Shown piece after piece: positions 10,761 through 20,000 of a stretch of 64,000 nt of DNA (its first letter is position 1; every line of letters starts with the position of its first letter). Both the position numbers and the translations under genes were made by a program. Below the pieces are notes generated by a model. That model was not told where the DNA came from and made no database searches. It was given only the letters and a program-made list of their open reading frames with translations. Where the stretch lies: NCBI GenBank assembly GCA_016711435.1, contig JADJSY010000003.1, positions 1 to 64,000 of the forward strand. The letters run 5' to 3'. Source of the DNA: Lewinellaceae bacterium. Lineage in GTDB: Bacteria; Bacteroidota; Bacteroidia; Chitinophagales; Saprospiraceae.

Positions 10761-13109
10761 ATGAATCGCTATACTGACTTCCTTCAAAACCTACGCTTTG
10801 CCTTTGGCTTTCTATTACTTACGCTATCGGCACTCGGCATCGCTTGCACCGGTACCGGTCGCCTCGCTGAAGGAGAACGCCTGTACGCCGGAGCCAAAGT
10901 CAAAATCAACAAAGCAGAAAAAAGTTGGGACACCAAAATACTCAAAACCGACCTGAAAAAAGCGGTCATCTTGCCGCGCCCCAACAAAAAAATACTGTGG
11001 ATGCGACCCAAATTAGCCATCTACAACACGTTTCAAAACCGCAGGGCAAAAAGTGTGGGCAACTTCATCTCCAACAGTTTTGGCGAACCGCCCGTTCTAT
11101 ATGTGCCTGAAATTGCCAACCGCCACCGCGAATTATTGTCAGAACGCGCTGCCAACGACGGTTTTTTTAAAACCAAAATTGCCTCTTCGGAGAAAGCGCG
11201 CAAACATACTATGAAGCTGCTCCACGAGGTGCAGGTGAGGAGTCCGCGCGAACTGGTAGACAAAGTGGTATATCCGATCGGTTCTGATGTGCTGACACGC
11301 CGCATCGCTTCCCTGCAACAAAAGTCGTTGGTGCTACCTGGTAAGTACTATCACCTGGAAGACCTCATGATCGAACGCCAGCGCCTGAGCGACACCCTGC
11401 GCAACCACGGCTGGTACTATTTTTCACCCGACAACCTGTTGTTTGAAGCCGATACGCTGCACCCGCCTGGTGATATTAACCTGACCCTGCGCGTAAAAAA
11501 CGAAGTAGGCCAACCCGAACGCCGGCAGTATCGCCTGGCCGGCATTACCGTGTACCCCGACTACGACCTCGCCAAACAGACCGATGCGGAGCAAAAACAC
11601 ACCGATACCCTGCGCTTCGACTGCATACAGTATGTGTACCACGAAATGGCCACAACCCCGGACATCCTGAACCGGCAGATTTTTTTAAAATGCGGCGAAT
11701 ACTACTCCAACGACGACTACAAATCCACTATTTACCGGCTGTTGAACCTGAATTTATACAAGTTCATCAACATCCGTTTCGAGGTGTCGCCGCAAGCCGA
11801 TACGCTGCTCCATGCCAGCATATACCTCACGCCCTACCGTCCGGAACGGGTGGAAGCCACCTTTTCCGGTGTGTTTTCGCCCAGTTTTTACTACGGCTTG
11901 CGCGCCGGCGCCGCCTATAACCACCGCAACATCTTTAAAGGCGCCGAAGCACTGCGAATCGGGCTGGACGGCGCCTACCTGCGCACCAACAAAAACAATT
12001 TCGACTTCGTGGATTTCCTCGTCAGCGATGCTTCTTCCAGGCTGTCGATCCCGCGATTTTTATTCATCCCGGAAAGGAAGACGCTCGCGTTCAGCACCAC
12101 ACAATTCAGCCTTCGCCACGAAACCAACCTGTTCAATTACGACCTGGATGAACTGGGAAAATTCCGCCTGACTTTCCAGCGCCTGCAAACGCAGGCCGGT
12201 TATTTATGGAAAAAAAACCGCCGCGGGTCGGTCGTACAGGAGGTCAATCCGTTGAACCTGGGTCTGCAATTTTCGACCATCAGCAACGCCGATATTCGCC
12301 GTCAGTTGATCGCTGAAATTCCTACAGACAGCACAGGCACCTCGCTTTCACTGCTCACTTTTGTAGAATTTAAACCCAATTACACCTTTACCCTCGACCA
12401 GCGGCTGGAACCTGCCCGGCGGCACTCCAAATACTTCCGTCAACGTTTTGCATTTCAGGCCAGCGGCTACACCGGCAGCAAATATTTGCCCGCCGACTAT
12501 GTGCTCAACAGCCCGCTCAATTTATTTATCGAGTCCGACTACCGCCAATACCAAAAGACCCATGGGCGCAACGTATTAGCCTTAAGAATGGCCGTAGGCG
12601 CCGGTATTCCGCTTCGCAGCAATGGTACCATCGCCCTACTCGACCGCTTCGTCATTGGTGGCGCATCCAGTGTGCGGGCTTTTGCGCCGCGTACCGTAGG
12701 GCCGGGCGGGCAAGCCCGCGACACCAGTACCGGGCGTATCACAGTGGGCAATTATACGGGTAATATGTTGATTGAGAGCAGTTTAGAATATCGAATGCCC
12801 ATCGGACGTTTTCCCGAACTGGCATTTTTTATAGATGCCGGGAATATTTGGCTGACTTCAGGCCCGGACGCCAGCGAGGCCACGTATTTCCGCATCAATC
12901 GTTTTTACCGCGAACTGGCGGTCGGCACAGGCGCCGGTTTGCGTGTCAACCTCGGATTTTTTGTGATGCGCTTAGACGTTGCGTTTCCGTTGTCAAAACC
13001 CTACCTGCCAACCGGCGAGCGCTGGGTGGCCAATAACGTGCGTTTTGGTAGCAGCACCTGGCGGCGGGATAATCTCAACTGGAACTTCTCGTTCGGGTAT
13101 CCGTTCTGA
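10761..13109 (+). CDS. tamL: TamA/BamA-family outer-membrane barrel lipoprotein (TamL-type)
   Basis: 782 residues. The N terminus has a signal sequence with lipobox LGIAC (Cys 29) followed by TGTGRLAEGERLY, the hallmark of Bacteroidota TamL, a lipidated TamA/BamA homologue. POTRA-like repeats occupy roughly residues 200-350 and the 16-strand barrel the rest. 'GGASSVRAFAPRTVGPG' holds the conserved substrate-loop region (VRGF-like, here VRAF). The protein ends in ...FGYPF, the aromatic C terminus recognised by the BAM machinery. It directly follows tamB, fitting a two-part export/insertion module. The ATG at 10761 lies just downstream of a palindromic element. Confidence 0.92.
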   Translation: MNRYTDFLQNLRFAFGFLLLTLSALGIACTGTGRLAEGERLYAGAKVKINKAEKSWDTKILKTDLKKAVILPRPNKKILWMRPKLAIYNTFQNRRAKSVGNFISNSFGEPPVLYVPEIANRHRELLSERAANDGFFKTKIASSEKARKHTMKLLHEVQVRSPRELVDKVVYPIGSDVLTRRIASLQQKSLVLPGKYYHLEDLMIERQRLSDTLRNHGWYYFSPDNLLFEADTLHPPGDINLTLRVKNEVGQPERRQYRLAGITVYPDYDLAKQTDAEQKHTDTLRFDCIQYVYHEMATTPDILNRQIFLKCGEYYSNDDYKSTIYRLLNLNLYKFINIRFEVSPQADTLLHASIYLTPYRPERVEATFSGVFSPSFYYGLRAGAAYNHRNIFKGAEALRIGLDGAYLRTNKNNFDFVDFLVSDASSRLSIPRFLFIPERKTLAFSTTQFSLRHETNLFNYDLDELGKFRLTFQRLQTQAGYLWKKNRRGSVVQEVNPLNLGLQFSTISNADIRRQLIAEIPTDSTGTSLSLLTFVEFKPNYTFTLDQRLEPARRHSKYFRQRFAFQASGYTGSKYLPADYVLNSPLNLFIESDYRQYQKTHGRNVLALRMAVGAGIPLRSNGTIALLDRFVIGGASSVRAFAPRTVGPGGQARDTSTGRITVGNYTGNMLIESSLEYRMPIGRFPELAFFIDAGNIWLTSGPDASEATYFRINRFYRELAVGTGAGLRVNLGFFVMRLDVAFPLSKPYLPTGERWVANNVRFGSSTWRRDNLNWNFSFGYPF

Positions 13110-13143
13110 GGCGGCACGCCGCCTTCGGCATCGATCAACACGG

Positions 13144-13215
13144 AATGAACCGAAAGTCTCGCGCAAGTGAGGCGGTGACTGCCAGTCACCGCCTCACTAA
13201 AACGGGCGGTTCATT
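13144..13215 (+). terminator. Nested hairpin terminator after tamL
   Basis: The inner hairpin is 14/14 perfect: GTGAGGCGGTGACT (13167-13180), loop GCC, AGTCACCGCCTCAC (13184-13197), followed by TAAAA rather than a T-run. An outer 9-bp pair AATGAACCG (13144-13152) and CGGTTCATT (13207-13215) encloses it. Position just after the tamL stop suggests transcription termination or RNA stabilisation. Confidence 0.6.
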
Positions 13216-13326
13216 AGTAGCAAAAAACTTTAGGAAAGACTTAACGCAGGTCGCGGCAATGACCGGTTCAGCCCCATCGTTTAGGTGCATCCTCTCGAAT
13301 GAAGGATCATAAACGACAACCACAAT

Positions 13327-14034
13327 ATGACACGTACCCTTGCCTTGGCAATTCCCGCTTTTTTACTTTTTATCTTCCTTTCCAATACATCATCCGCACA
13401 AAGCCGCCGCTCTTCGTACAAATCAAGCGAGCCGGAAAAACGTTTTGTGGTAGGTCTGGCGCCGTTCAGCCTGCTATTTCCCAGCGGAAAAGTAAATCTG
13501 CACGGCGAATGGGCGTATGCAGACAATAAATCGCTGTCGGTTGAAGAAGGCGCCACCGTTACCAATAAATTCAACTCTTTTGGCATTACAGCGGAGAACC
13601 GCTTTTACCTCGCTAAAAACGCGCCCCGCGGTTTTTACTTGGCGCCTTATGTTCGTTACAACCGCCTCTGGATCGACCGGATTACTGAAAACCCGGAAGA
13701 GCGGGGCGAAACCACCATTACCGGTGCACTGGGCGGCTTCGGCTTGGGCGGTTCTTTGGGCTGGCAGTTCCGCCTCGGCGAACACATGACCTTAGACGCT
13801 ACGTTTGCCGGCGTCGACTTCAAATTGATGCGCGGCACGCTGATATATAAAACGACCGACCCTGAAAACGATATTGCCGCTTTCCGCGACAAGGTGCAGG
13901 AAACCGTCGGCGATATTCCTATTATCGGCTCTAAACTCGTGGCCGCTATCGAAGGCGACCAGGTCAAAGTACACAGCCCACGTATTTTGTTGCCCGCTTA
14001 TCGATTTAATGTGACGGTGAATTATGCCTTTTGA
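13327..14034 (+). CDS. Outer-membrane beta-barrel protein, DUF3575-like
   Basis: 235 residues with a clear signal peptide (cleavage after about residue 24, ...TSSAQ). Amphipathic beta-strand patterning continues to a C-terminal Phe (...FNVTVNYAF), typical of small 8-strand barrels. 'GLGGSLGWQF' is a glycine-aromatic barrel strand. Function unknown; DUF3575-like proteins are surface proteins found widely in Bacteroidota. It is separated from tamL by the terminator, so probably has its own promoter. Confidence 0.75.
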   Translation: MTRTLALAIPAFLLFIFLSNTSSAQSRRSSYKSSEPEKRFVVGLAPFSLLFPSGKVNLHGEWAYADNKSLSVEEGATVTNKFNSFGITAENRFYLAKNAPRGFYLAPYVRYNRLWIDRITENPEERGETTITGALGGFGLGGSLGWQFRLGEHMTLDATFAGVDFKLMRGTLIYKTTDPENDIAAFRDKVQETVGDIPIIGSKLVAAIEGDQVKVHSPRILLPAYRFNVTVNYAF

Positions 14035-14045
14035 TGATATAAATT

Positions 14046-14152
14046 GTTATTCGTTATTGGTTATTCGTTATTAGGGGTGGTAACCTTTGGCTTAAGTAAA
14101 TAACCAGGCCAAAGGTTACCACCCCAATAACGAATAACCAATAACGAATAAC
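14046..14152. repeat. 46-bp inverted repeat with GTTATTC/GTTATTG heptamer arms
   Basis: Left arm 14046-14091 and right arm 14108-14152 pair almost perfectly (45 bp with a single bulged A), around a 16-nt loop. The outer part of each arm is four 7-nt words (GTTATTC, GTTATTG, GTTATTC, GTTATTA). The inner part is GGGGTGGTAACCTTTGGC. It lies between two co-directional genes, with no T-run after the stem. Confidence 0.9.
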
Positions 14153-14204
14153 TGCTTATGTGAAATTCCTTCTGGGAACTATGTGGTGAAAGAAACAAAT
14201 GAGA

Positions 14205-14212
14205 TACCTTTG
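14205..14212 (+). promoter_or_regulatory. Possible Bacteroidota -7 element (TACCTTTG)
   Basis: TACCTTTG matches the Bacteroidota sigma-A -7 consensus TAnnTTTG and lies 42 bp upstream of the ATG at 14254. No good -33 TTG is seen at the expected distance, so the call is tentative. Confidence 0.35.
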
Positions 14213-14253
14213 GACACAGATCATTCTGTCGGTTCATCGTTAAAACAACATTC

Positions 14254-15612
14254 ATGTTTACATCTCGCCGCAAATTCATTCGCCAGACATCCGCCGCCTT
14301 AGTCGGGGCCGGCATCGCATCAGCCCTTCCGCTGGAAGCCCTGGGTCAAAACAGACGCCGCGTTTCCGCCAATGACAAAATCAACTACGGTCTGATCGGC
14401 TGTAAAGGCATGGGTTGGTCGAACCTGAGAGCAGCCCTGACCAATATCCCGGAAGCCGAATGTATCGCACTGGCGGATGTAGATCAAAGCATCCTCGACG
14501 AGCGGGCAGTCAACGTGGAAGAATTGCGCGGAAAAAAACCAAAACTGTTCAAGGATTATCGCAAGTTGCTGGAAATGAAGGACCTGGATGCCGTCATCAT
14601 CGGCACGCCCGATCACTGGCACTGCCTGATGTTCTGCGATGCGCTCTCCGCCGGCAAACACGTGTATTGTGAAAAACCACTCGCCAATTCCATCGAAGAG
14701 TGCAACGTGATGCTGACCGCTGCGAAGCGTTACGGTAAAATGGTGCAAATCGGGCAATGGCAGCGCAGCGGCGCGCATTACCAGCAGGCGCACAATTACC
14801 TGAAAACCGGCAAACTCGGCAACATCCGCTTAGTGAAATGCTGGTCGTACCAGGGCTGGATGGAACCGGTGCCCGTCAAACCCGACGGTATGCCTCCCGC
14901 CGGTGTGGACTACGATATGTGGCTCGGCCCTGCTCCGAAACGCCCTTTCAATCCGAACCGTTTTCACTTCAACTTTCGCTGGTTCTGGGACTACGCAGGC
15001 GGCCTGATGACCGACTGGGGCGTACATGAAATCGACATTGCGCTGTTTTTTATGGGTGTTACCGCGCCAAAATCCATCATCGCTTCCGGCGGTAAATTAG
15101 CCTACCCCGACGATGCTTCCGAAACGCCCGATACCTTGCAGGCGGTTTTTGAATACGAGAAATTCAATATGCTCTGGGAACACGCCACCGGCATCGACAA
15201 CGGCAATTACGGTAAAACCGAGGGTATCGCCTTTATCGGCAACCACGGCACAATGGTCGTCAACCGGGAAGGCTGGGAAATCATTCCGGAAACCCAACGA
15301 AATGCAGAAGGGGTGTTGATGTACGAAATAGAAGACCTGCCCGACCAGCGCAGGGGCAACAACGCCAACTACTTAGCCGATCACCACAAAAACTTTGTGG
15401 CCGCCATGAAGGCCAACGACGCTTCCCTGCTGAAATGCGGTATTGAAACGGGCGCCATCGCAGCCATCAATGCGCACATGGGCAACGTGGCCTTCAAAAC
15501 TGGCCGAAAAGTGTATTGGGACGCCGATTCCGGTATGTTTAAAAATGACCCGGAAGCCAATGCGCTCATAAAGGCACAATACCAGAATGGCTGGGTGTTG
15601 CCGAAGGTGTGA
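14254..15612 (+). CDS. Gfo/Idh/MocA family oxidoreductase with Tat signal
   Basis: 452 residues. The N terminus carries a twin-arginine leader (SRRKFIRQTSA) with a hydrophobic segment, so the enzyme is exported folded with its nicotinamide cofactor. The Rossmann fold begins at 'INYGLIGCKGMG'. 'GTPDHWH' and 'CEKPLANSIEEC' are the conserved cofactor- and substrate-side motifs, the Lys of EKP being catalytic in the family. 'DWGVHEIDIALFFMG' belongs to the C-terminal domain. Such exported members are common in Bacteroidota gene sets for sugar or cyclitol breakdown. No sugar partners are adjacent, so the substrate is open. Confidence 0.92.
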   Translation: MFTSRRKFIRQTSAALVGAGIASALPLEALGQNRRRVSANDKINYGLIGCKGMGWSNLRAALTNIPEAECIALADVDQSILDERAVNVEELRGKKPKLFKDYRKLLEMKDLDAVIIGTPDHWHCLMFCDALSAGKHVYCEKPLANSIEECNVMLTAAKRYGKMVQIGQWQRSGAHYQQAHNYLKTGKLGNIRLVKCWSYQGWMEPVPVKPDGMPPAGVDYDMWLGPAPKRPFNPNRFHFNFRWFWDYAGGLMTDWGVHEIDIALFFMGVTAPKSIIASGGKLAYPDDASETPDTLQAVFEYEKFNMLWEHATGIDNGNYGKTEGIAFIGNHGTMVVNREGWEIIPETQRNAEGVLMYEIEDLPDQRRGNNANYLADHHKNFVAAMKANDASLLKCGIETGAIAAINAHMGNVAFKTGRKVYWDADSGMFKNDPEANALIKAQYQNGWVLPKV

Positions 15613-15660
15613 GGAGGCAATACCCACGTTCAAACTACCCACTTAATCTACCCACGCTCC

Positions 15661-15804
15661 ATGTCACAAAACGAAAAAAACAAACTCCTTGAAGAAACAA
15701 GGATGTTGAAAATATTATTAAATTTTCACATTCAAAACCGTCAACGCATTGCTTTAAGTGACCTGGAATTTGAAGAATATGTCAATGCTGCTTTGGATCG
15801 TTAA
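15661..15804 (+). CDS. Small hypothetical protein (47 aa)
   Basis: A short frame from the ATG at 15661: begins MSQNEKNKLLEETR and ends EEYVNAALDR before TAA. It is charged and helical in character, with no membrane segment or known domain. Its position 49 bp after the oxidoreductase stop and 42 bp before the next gene on the same strand, plus coding-like composition, favours a real gene. Function unknown. Confidence 0.5.
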   Translation: MSQNEKNKLLEETRMLKILLNFHIQNRQRIALSDLEFEEYVNAALDR

Positions 15805-15845
15805 AACGAAATAGCATTACTACTGACCAAAAAAAGCGAGGAAAA

Positions 15846-16103
15846 ATGAAAAAGTATGCCCAAATTCAGGATATCGTCAGCCGCCTGACTGACCATAAGA
15901 CCCTTCGAACGTTTTTTACACTTTACCTGATGGCCGAATCAGAGGAAGAACGGGAGCGACTGAATAACCGTTTCTGGAAAGATGCCGAAGATATTTCCCC
16001 TGCTGAACAACAACTGCTCCGGGCTGAACTTACCCGCTGTTTCCTTCGCTTACCGGGCATGGCTGCTGATTTGATGGAACGTGTGGTAGCGCCCGTAGTT
16101 TGA
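15846..16103 (+). CDS. Small hypothetical helical protein (85 aa)
   Basis: 85 residues, acidic and helical (ESEEERERLNNRF), without signal or membrane segment. No family recognised. It probably belongs to a unit with the 47-aa gene upstream. Its stop codon TGA lies inside the first word of the following GTTTGA-type inverted repeat, so the repeat begins exactly at the end of the coding sequence. Confidence 0.6.
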   Translation: MKKYAQIQDIVSRLTDHKTLRTFFTLYLMAESEEERERLNNRFWKDAEDISPAEQQLLRAELTRCFLRLPGMAADLMERVVAPVV

Positions 16104-16209
16104 TGAGTTTGAAAGGTTTGATTGTTTGAGGTGGTAATCCGTAGCTCAGGTTACTACCTCAAACAATCAAACTCGTCAAACCATCAAACACTCATCAAAC
16201 CTTCAAACC
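16099..16209. repeat. Inverted repeat with GTTTGA-type word arms
   Basis: The core stem pairs about 16116-16137 with 16151-16173 (one mismatch) around a 13-nt loop. The outer arms are degenerate repeats of GTTTGAT/GTTTGAG (left) and ATCAAAC/CTCAAAC (right). The right arm is about 20 nt longer. It occupies the whole gap between two co-directional genes. Confidence 0.8.
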
Positions 16210-16229
16210 TTATTATAATGCTTATCGCT

Positions 16230-16688
16230 ATGAAAACACTACTTTTTCTCCCGGTTTTTCTTCTTTTGGGTGTCGTTTCATCGGCCCAAACCATCAATCC
16301 CAATTACGATTCCACGCTCGCTAAAACATTCGGGGCAGACGATTACGGCATGAAAATGTACGTACTGGTGATACTAAAAACCGGCAGCAACACGGTTGAA
16401 AACAAAGCGGTCAGGGATAGTTTATTTGCCGGACACATGCAAAACATCGGCAGACTGGTCGACATGGGTAAACTGATTGTAGCAGGCCCCTTGGGTAAAA
16501 ATGATAAAACCTACCGCGGTATTTTTATTTTGAATGTTACCACTTTTGAAGAAGCCAACCAGTTGATGGAAGCTGATCCTGCTATCAAAGAAAAATTGCT
16601 CGAACCGGAATTGTATAATTGGTACGGGTCCGCGGCGTTATCCGATTATTTGAAAACCTCGGATAAAATATGGAAATTTAATCATTGA
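16230..16688 (+). CDS. Secreted YciI-like (YCII-related) protein
   Basis: 152 residues from the ATG at 16230 (MKTLLFLPVF...). Another ATG at 16218 is in frame, but the shorter start gives a standard signal peptide ending ...SSAQ. The mature part is a YCII-related domain: 'YVLVILKTG', 'GHMQNIGRLVDMGKL', 'AGPLG', and 'LMEADPAIKEKLL'. The family is ferredoxin-like and often has an active-site His/Asp pair; function in secreted forms is unknown. A strong hairpin follows downstream. Confidence 0.8.
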   Translation: MKTLLFLPVFLLLGVVSSAQTINPNYDSTLAKTFGADDYGMKMYVLVILKTGSNTVENKAVRDSLFAGHMQNIGRLVDMGKLIVAGPLGKNDKTYRGIFILNVTTFEEANQLMEADPAIKEKLLEPELYNWYGSAALSDYLKTSDKIWKFNH

Positions 16689-16813
16689 GGGAGGTTTAAA
16701 GACGGTGGCTGTATAATTTTTAATTTGGCAATCTGGAAAAATTCGTTATAATTGCAGTCTCAAAAGTAAACCGGATGAAACAAGATTCCCCTTTTTGTTT
16801 TTCAGGATAGCAG

Positions 16814-16857
16814 TTGCGTGTATTCGACTTGGATGGTTGAGTACACGCAATTGTTTT
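16814..16857 (+). terminator. Rho-independent terminator
   Basis: TTGCGTGTA (16814-16822) pairs with TACACGCAA (16842-16850), followed by TTGTTTTTTA. It lies in the 16689-16907 gap, which holds no other convincing feature. It fits termination of the YciI-like transcript, 125 bp after the stop. Confidence 0.65.
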
Positions 16858-16907
16858 TTACCCCAACACAATCTCTACTCACATTTCATCAAACAAACAA
16901 TCAAAAA

Positions 16908-17345
16908 ATGAAAAACGTCAAACATTTTATCCTCTTAGCAGCTTTTTTGCTGCCGCTTTTTGCCTATACCCAATCGAAAACCGACACTCGGGCACCGGAA
17001 GGCGACCAGGTCTGGCTGATTATCAACTATGTCAAAGCAGATTCGAAGCAGGCATTTGAACAATTTATGGAAGATATATTCTTCAAGATACTAACAATGT
17101 CCCGGTCGCCAGAACGGGCCGAACAATACCGAAAAACGCGTTTTCTCAAGCCGGCTCAACAAAATGAGGATGGTACCTGGACGTATGTATTTATCATGGA
17201 TCCCGTAGTAGCGAATGCAAATTATGATATCGAGAAGTTGTTTCAGGAGCAATACAGCCCGGAAAAGTCGACCGAGCTGTTCAAGCAATACGAATCCTAT
17301 ATCGCCCGGTCGGATTTTCACGGGGTCGTTCAATCCAAACATTAA
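16908..17345 (+). CDS. Secreted hypothetical protein
   Basis: 145 residues from the ATG at 16908, with a clear signal peptide (MKNVKHFILLAAFLLPLFAYTQ). An upstream in-frame extension to 16818 crosses the terminator and is rejected. The mature part, starting with 'DQVWLIINYVKADSKQAF' and containing 'YVFIMDPVV', looks like a dimeric alpha-beta barrel (ferredoxin-like) domain, as in the YCII neighbour, but I cannot name the family. Both neighbours are small secreted ferredoxin-like candidates. Confidence 0.6.
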   Translation: MKNVKHFILLAAFLLPLFAYTQSKTDTRAPEGDQVWLIINYVKADSKQAFEQFMEDIFFKILTMSRSPERAEQYRKTRFLKPAQQNEDGTWTYVFIMDPVVANANYDIEKLFQEQYSPEKSTELFKQYESYIARSDFHGVVQSKH

Positions 17346-17361
17346 TTATATCCAGTGGGGG

Positions 17362-17449
17362 CATTTCAAGTGGTCGTCGAGAGTATGACGGGGTGACTCG
17401 AAGTCACCCCATCAATATGCATCACAATGCCAAGCGACAATTTGAAATG
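17362..17449. repeat. Nested hairpins
   Basis: The inner hairpin is GACGGGGTGACT with AGTCACCCCATC (17387-17412, one wobble) around a 3-nt loop. The outer pair CATTTCAA...GTCG (17362-17377) and CGACAATTTGAAATG (17435-17449) encloses it. This is the same nested plan as after tamL. It may terminate the preceding gene. Confidence 0.55.
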
Positions 17450-17520
17450 TAGTTACTGTTGCAGTCTTCGTCCCGGCAGATTTTCCTATTTCTTACCCTT
17501 TAAATTAAAATACAACACAA

Positions 17521-18315
17521 ATGAAAACCCCTCTTTTGTACCCATTATGTTGGCTTGCCTTTTCGCCGGGTGCCAAAGCACACCTGACGCAGCCACCGCC
17601 GAAAAAATGGTACGCGAAGCCAATGCACAATTCCAGCAGCAACCTTACCAGACAATGGAACAAAACACCCCCGCCGATTATGTTTTATCAATGGTGAAGG
17701 TGTTTTTGCTACAAAGAGCAGATGCTTCACGGTAAAAGACGTGAAAATTGGGAAATGGGATTTGACAACCTCAAAGTCCGGGCGTTGGATCATGTACTTG
17801 TTGCCACGGGATAAATAATCATTCCATGGGCGGCGACGATGGCAAAGCACTCATTTACCAGACTGCATTCACCTATGTTTACCAGGACAAAGGTGGAAAA
17901 TTGGAACAGGTAGCCGGCCAGCACACGCACATTCAAACCGCAATAAAAGAGGAGGAAGCCGCTATCATCAAATGGTGCAGCCGACACAAAAGCATTTTTG
18001 GCGGGCGACGTAGCAGGTTTGAAAACACCTGGGCATTCACCAACACACGCGGCATGGCGGTTTCGTCCGATGGAAATAAAGCGTATGGCAGCAGCGGCGA
18101 CGACATGCAGAAATGGGTCGAATCCGTCAAACCGACAGAATCCACGTTTACCCATTCCAATTACAACATCAAAATCAACGGCAACATGGCCCGGGCAACT
18201 TTCGATCAGCAAGTTACCAAGGCAGACAAGTCCGGCTACGCCACGCACGAGATGCGCTGCATGGAAAATAAATGGCGCCTGGCGGATTGTGGTGGTAGCC
18301 TCGCAGGCTATTTGA
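17521..18315 (+). pseudogene. Lipoprotein with SnoaL/DUF4440-like domains, multiply frameshifted
   Basis: Fragments in all three frames line up as one lipoprotein. A signal with lipobox-like LFAGC appears after a shift in the C/T run at 17527-17536. Then come 'DAATAEKMVREANAQF', 'FINGEGVFATK', 'EQMLHGKRRENWEMG', 'LDHVLVATG', 'GKALIYQTAFTYVY', 'DTKAFLAGDVAG', 'ENTWAFTNTRG' and a terminal 'GAWRIVVVASQAI' before TGA at 18313-18315. The second half has the 'AIKEEEAAIIK...FLAGD' pattern of DUF4440/SnoaL-like proteins. At least five or six frame changes are needed. It marks the start of a block of damaged genes. Confidence 0.7.
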
Positions 18316-18332
18316 GAAGATTACCTGGGTTA

Positions 18333-18931
18333 TTGCAGTTCTCCCCGCTGGCTCGCAAGCTGTCGCTTGCCAATACTTTATCCCAAGCCCAAAGCGCTCG
18401 CACACTGTAGGCCGTGTGGTCTATCCGCCGGCTGTGCCGGCAAGCGTACGCTGAGCCGCCTCATGATTCCGCCTTGCGTGGTGTTCCGGCCTCTTTTTGC
18501 TCGACGGTATTTTCCATGCGTTTTCCATCACGCCTGAATTCGAACAGGTTACCACACGCCTCTTTCTTCCCACGACAGTTGTTACGCCACACCTTGTGCG
18601 CACTTCGGAAACAAAAAGCCTTCAATCGCTTGCCTGTTTGCAGGATGCAGTTGTGGCGGCTATTCCCGTAGGAGAATTCAGCCGCCTGATGCGGGAACAT
18701 CCCGATCTGAATGCGTTCGGACACAAAGTAGTGGAACGGGAACTTACCCTGAAAACGCAACGGGAACTGGACCTGCTTACACGCCCGGCCAGGGAACGAC
18801 TGATCCGCTTCAGAAACGAGTATCCGAACCTCGAAAACACCATTCCACTGACGGTTATTTCCGGCTTTCTGGGTATTACGCCCGTTTCGCTTAGCCGCTT
18901 GCGCAACGAACTTGCGCATTCCAGGTCGTAA
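18333..18931 (+). pseudogene. Crp/Fnr-family regulator, N-terminal half degraded
   Basis: The intact C-terminal frame (about 18497-18931) shows the cAMP-binding-fold end ('LACLQDAVVAAIPVGEF') and the winged helix with recognition helix 'FLGITPVSLSRLRNE', the form seen in many Bacteroidota Crp-like regulators. Upstream, 'LLQFSPLARKL' (from 18333) resembles the family's N terminus but lies in another frame, with stops between. At least two lesions separate the halves. The DNA-binding half might still be made from an internal start. Confidence 0.7.
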
Positions 18932-19004
18932 GATTCATTTCTTATCATTTGTAAAGTGCATTCAACGGAATGCCCCGGACTTTTGTGCCATAAAACATTA
19001 AAAC

Positions 19005-19983
19005 AATGGCACACAATACAATTAACCCACTGTCCGAAACGGAATTACTCGCCCTGACCCGTTCGCCCGGCGCCCAATACCTGTGACGGATGCCCGGATA
19101 CTGACCGAATGTTATGCCGGATTTGCCGATCTGGCAAGCGGCGTACCCGTGACCGAACGTACCACTTTCAATACATTTTCCATTACAAAAACAGCGACTG
19201 CGGCAGCGGTATTGAAACTTGTGGAGCAAAACAGAACGGGGCTCGATGAATTTGTGCATCCGATGTTCCGGGAATTTCATTTCAAATATCCCTTTACCCT
19301 TCGGCAGCTGCTTTCCCATGAAGCGGGATTTCCTGACCCGATTCCAATTTCCTGGATACATCTGCAAAAGAAGATGCCTCGTTCGATGAAAAAATTTATC
19401 ACATCGACGATCGACAAACATTCCGGTCAGAAATTCAAACCCGGAACAAAGTTCAGTTACTCCAGCGTCGGGCATCGCTGCTCGCGCAAATCATCGAGAA
19501 AATCTCCGGCGAATCCTTTAAAAATTATATCCTCCAACATGTCATTCGCCCGGCCCGACGGGAACGCGCTGGTTTCACGATCAACGATCCGGCACAGCAT
19601 GCGGTCGGTTACCGACCGGTTTTCTTCCAACTGAGGGTTCACCGAAAAATACATAAAAGGTAATTACGGGTCCCGGACGGCTTTTCGTTCTTTTTATTAA
19701 GGAAAGCGTAGGCGGCACGTGGCGGACTTGCGGCCTACCGCAACGTACCTGATCAACCATGTTCAGGTACCGAAACAGGAAAGGATGTTTACACAACAGG
19801 CGGAATGTCCCGGGGCTGGTTTACGGAACCCGGGAAAAGTAGTCCGTCATGCGGCGGCGGCGGCGGATATTATTGTGAAACAAGGATTTACCCTGAATTA
19901 GATTGCCAGCGCTTTGCTCCGAAACAAAAGCGGTTTCAGCGACTTGCGCCTGCTTGATAAAATTGATTCAAAAGCATTTTTAA
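19005..19983 (+). pseudogene. Serine hydrolase (beta-lactamase/PBP class C family), frameshifted
   Basis: Family motifs are spread over several frames. The SxxK motif appears in 'NTFSITKTATAAAVLKL' (about 19165-19215), 'LLSHEAGFPDP' follows, and the Tyr motif in 'KFSYSSVG' (about 19450). Continuing in another frame are 'LLAQIIEKISGESF' and 'HAGGGGGYYC' with 'RIYPELD' near 19850-19900, then 'SGFSDLRLLDKID'. The start is the ATG at 19005; the first frame stops at 19086. At least four shifts. Intact homologues cleave beta-lactams, peptides or esters. Confidence 0.7.
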
Positions 19984-20000
19984 CCTACAATCTTAAAACA

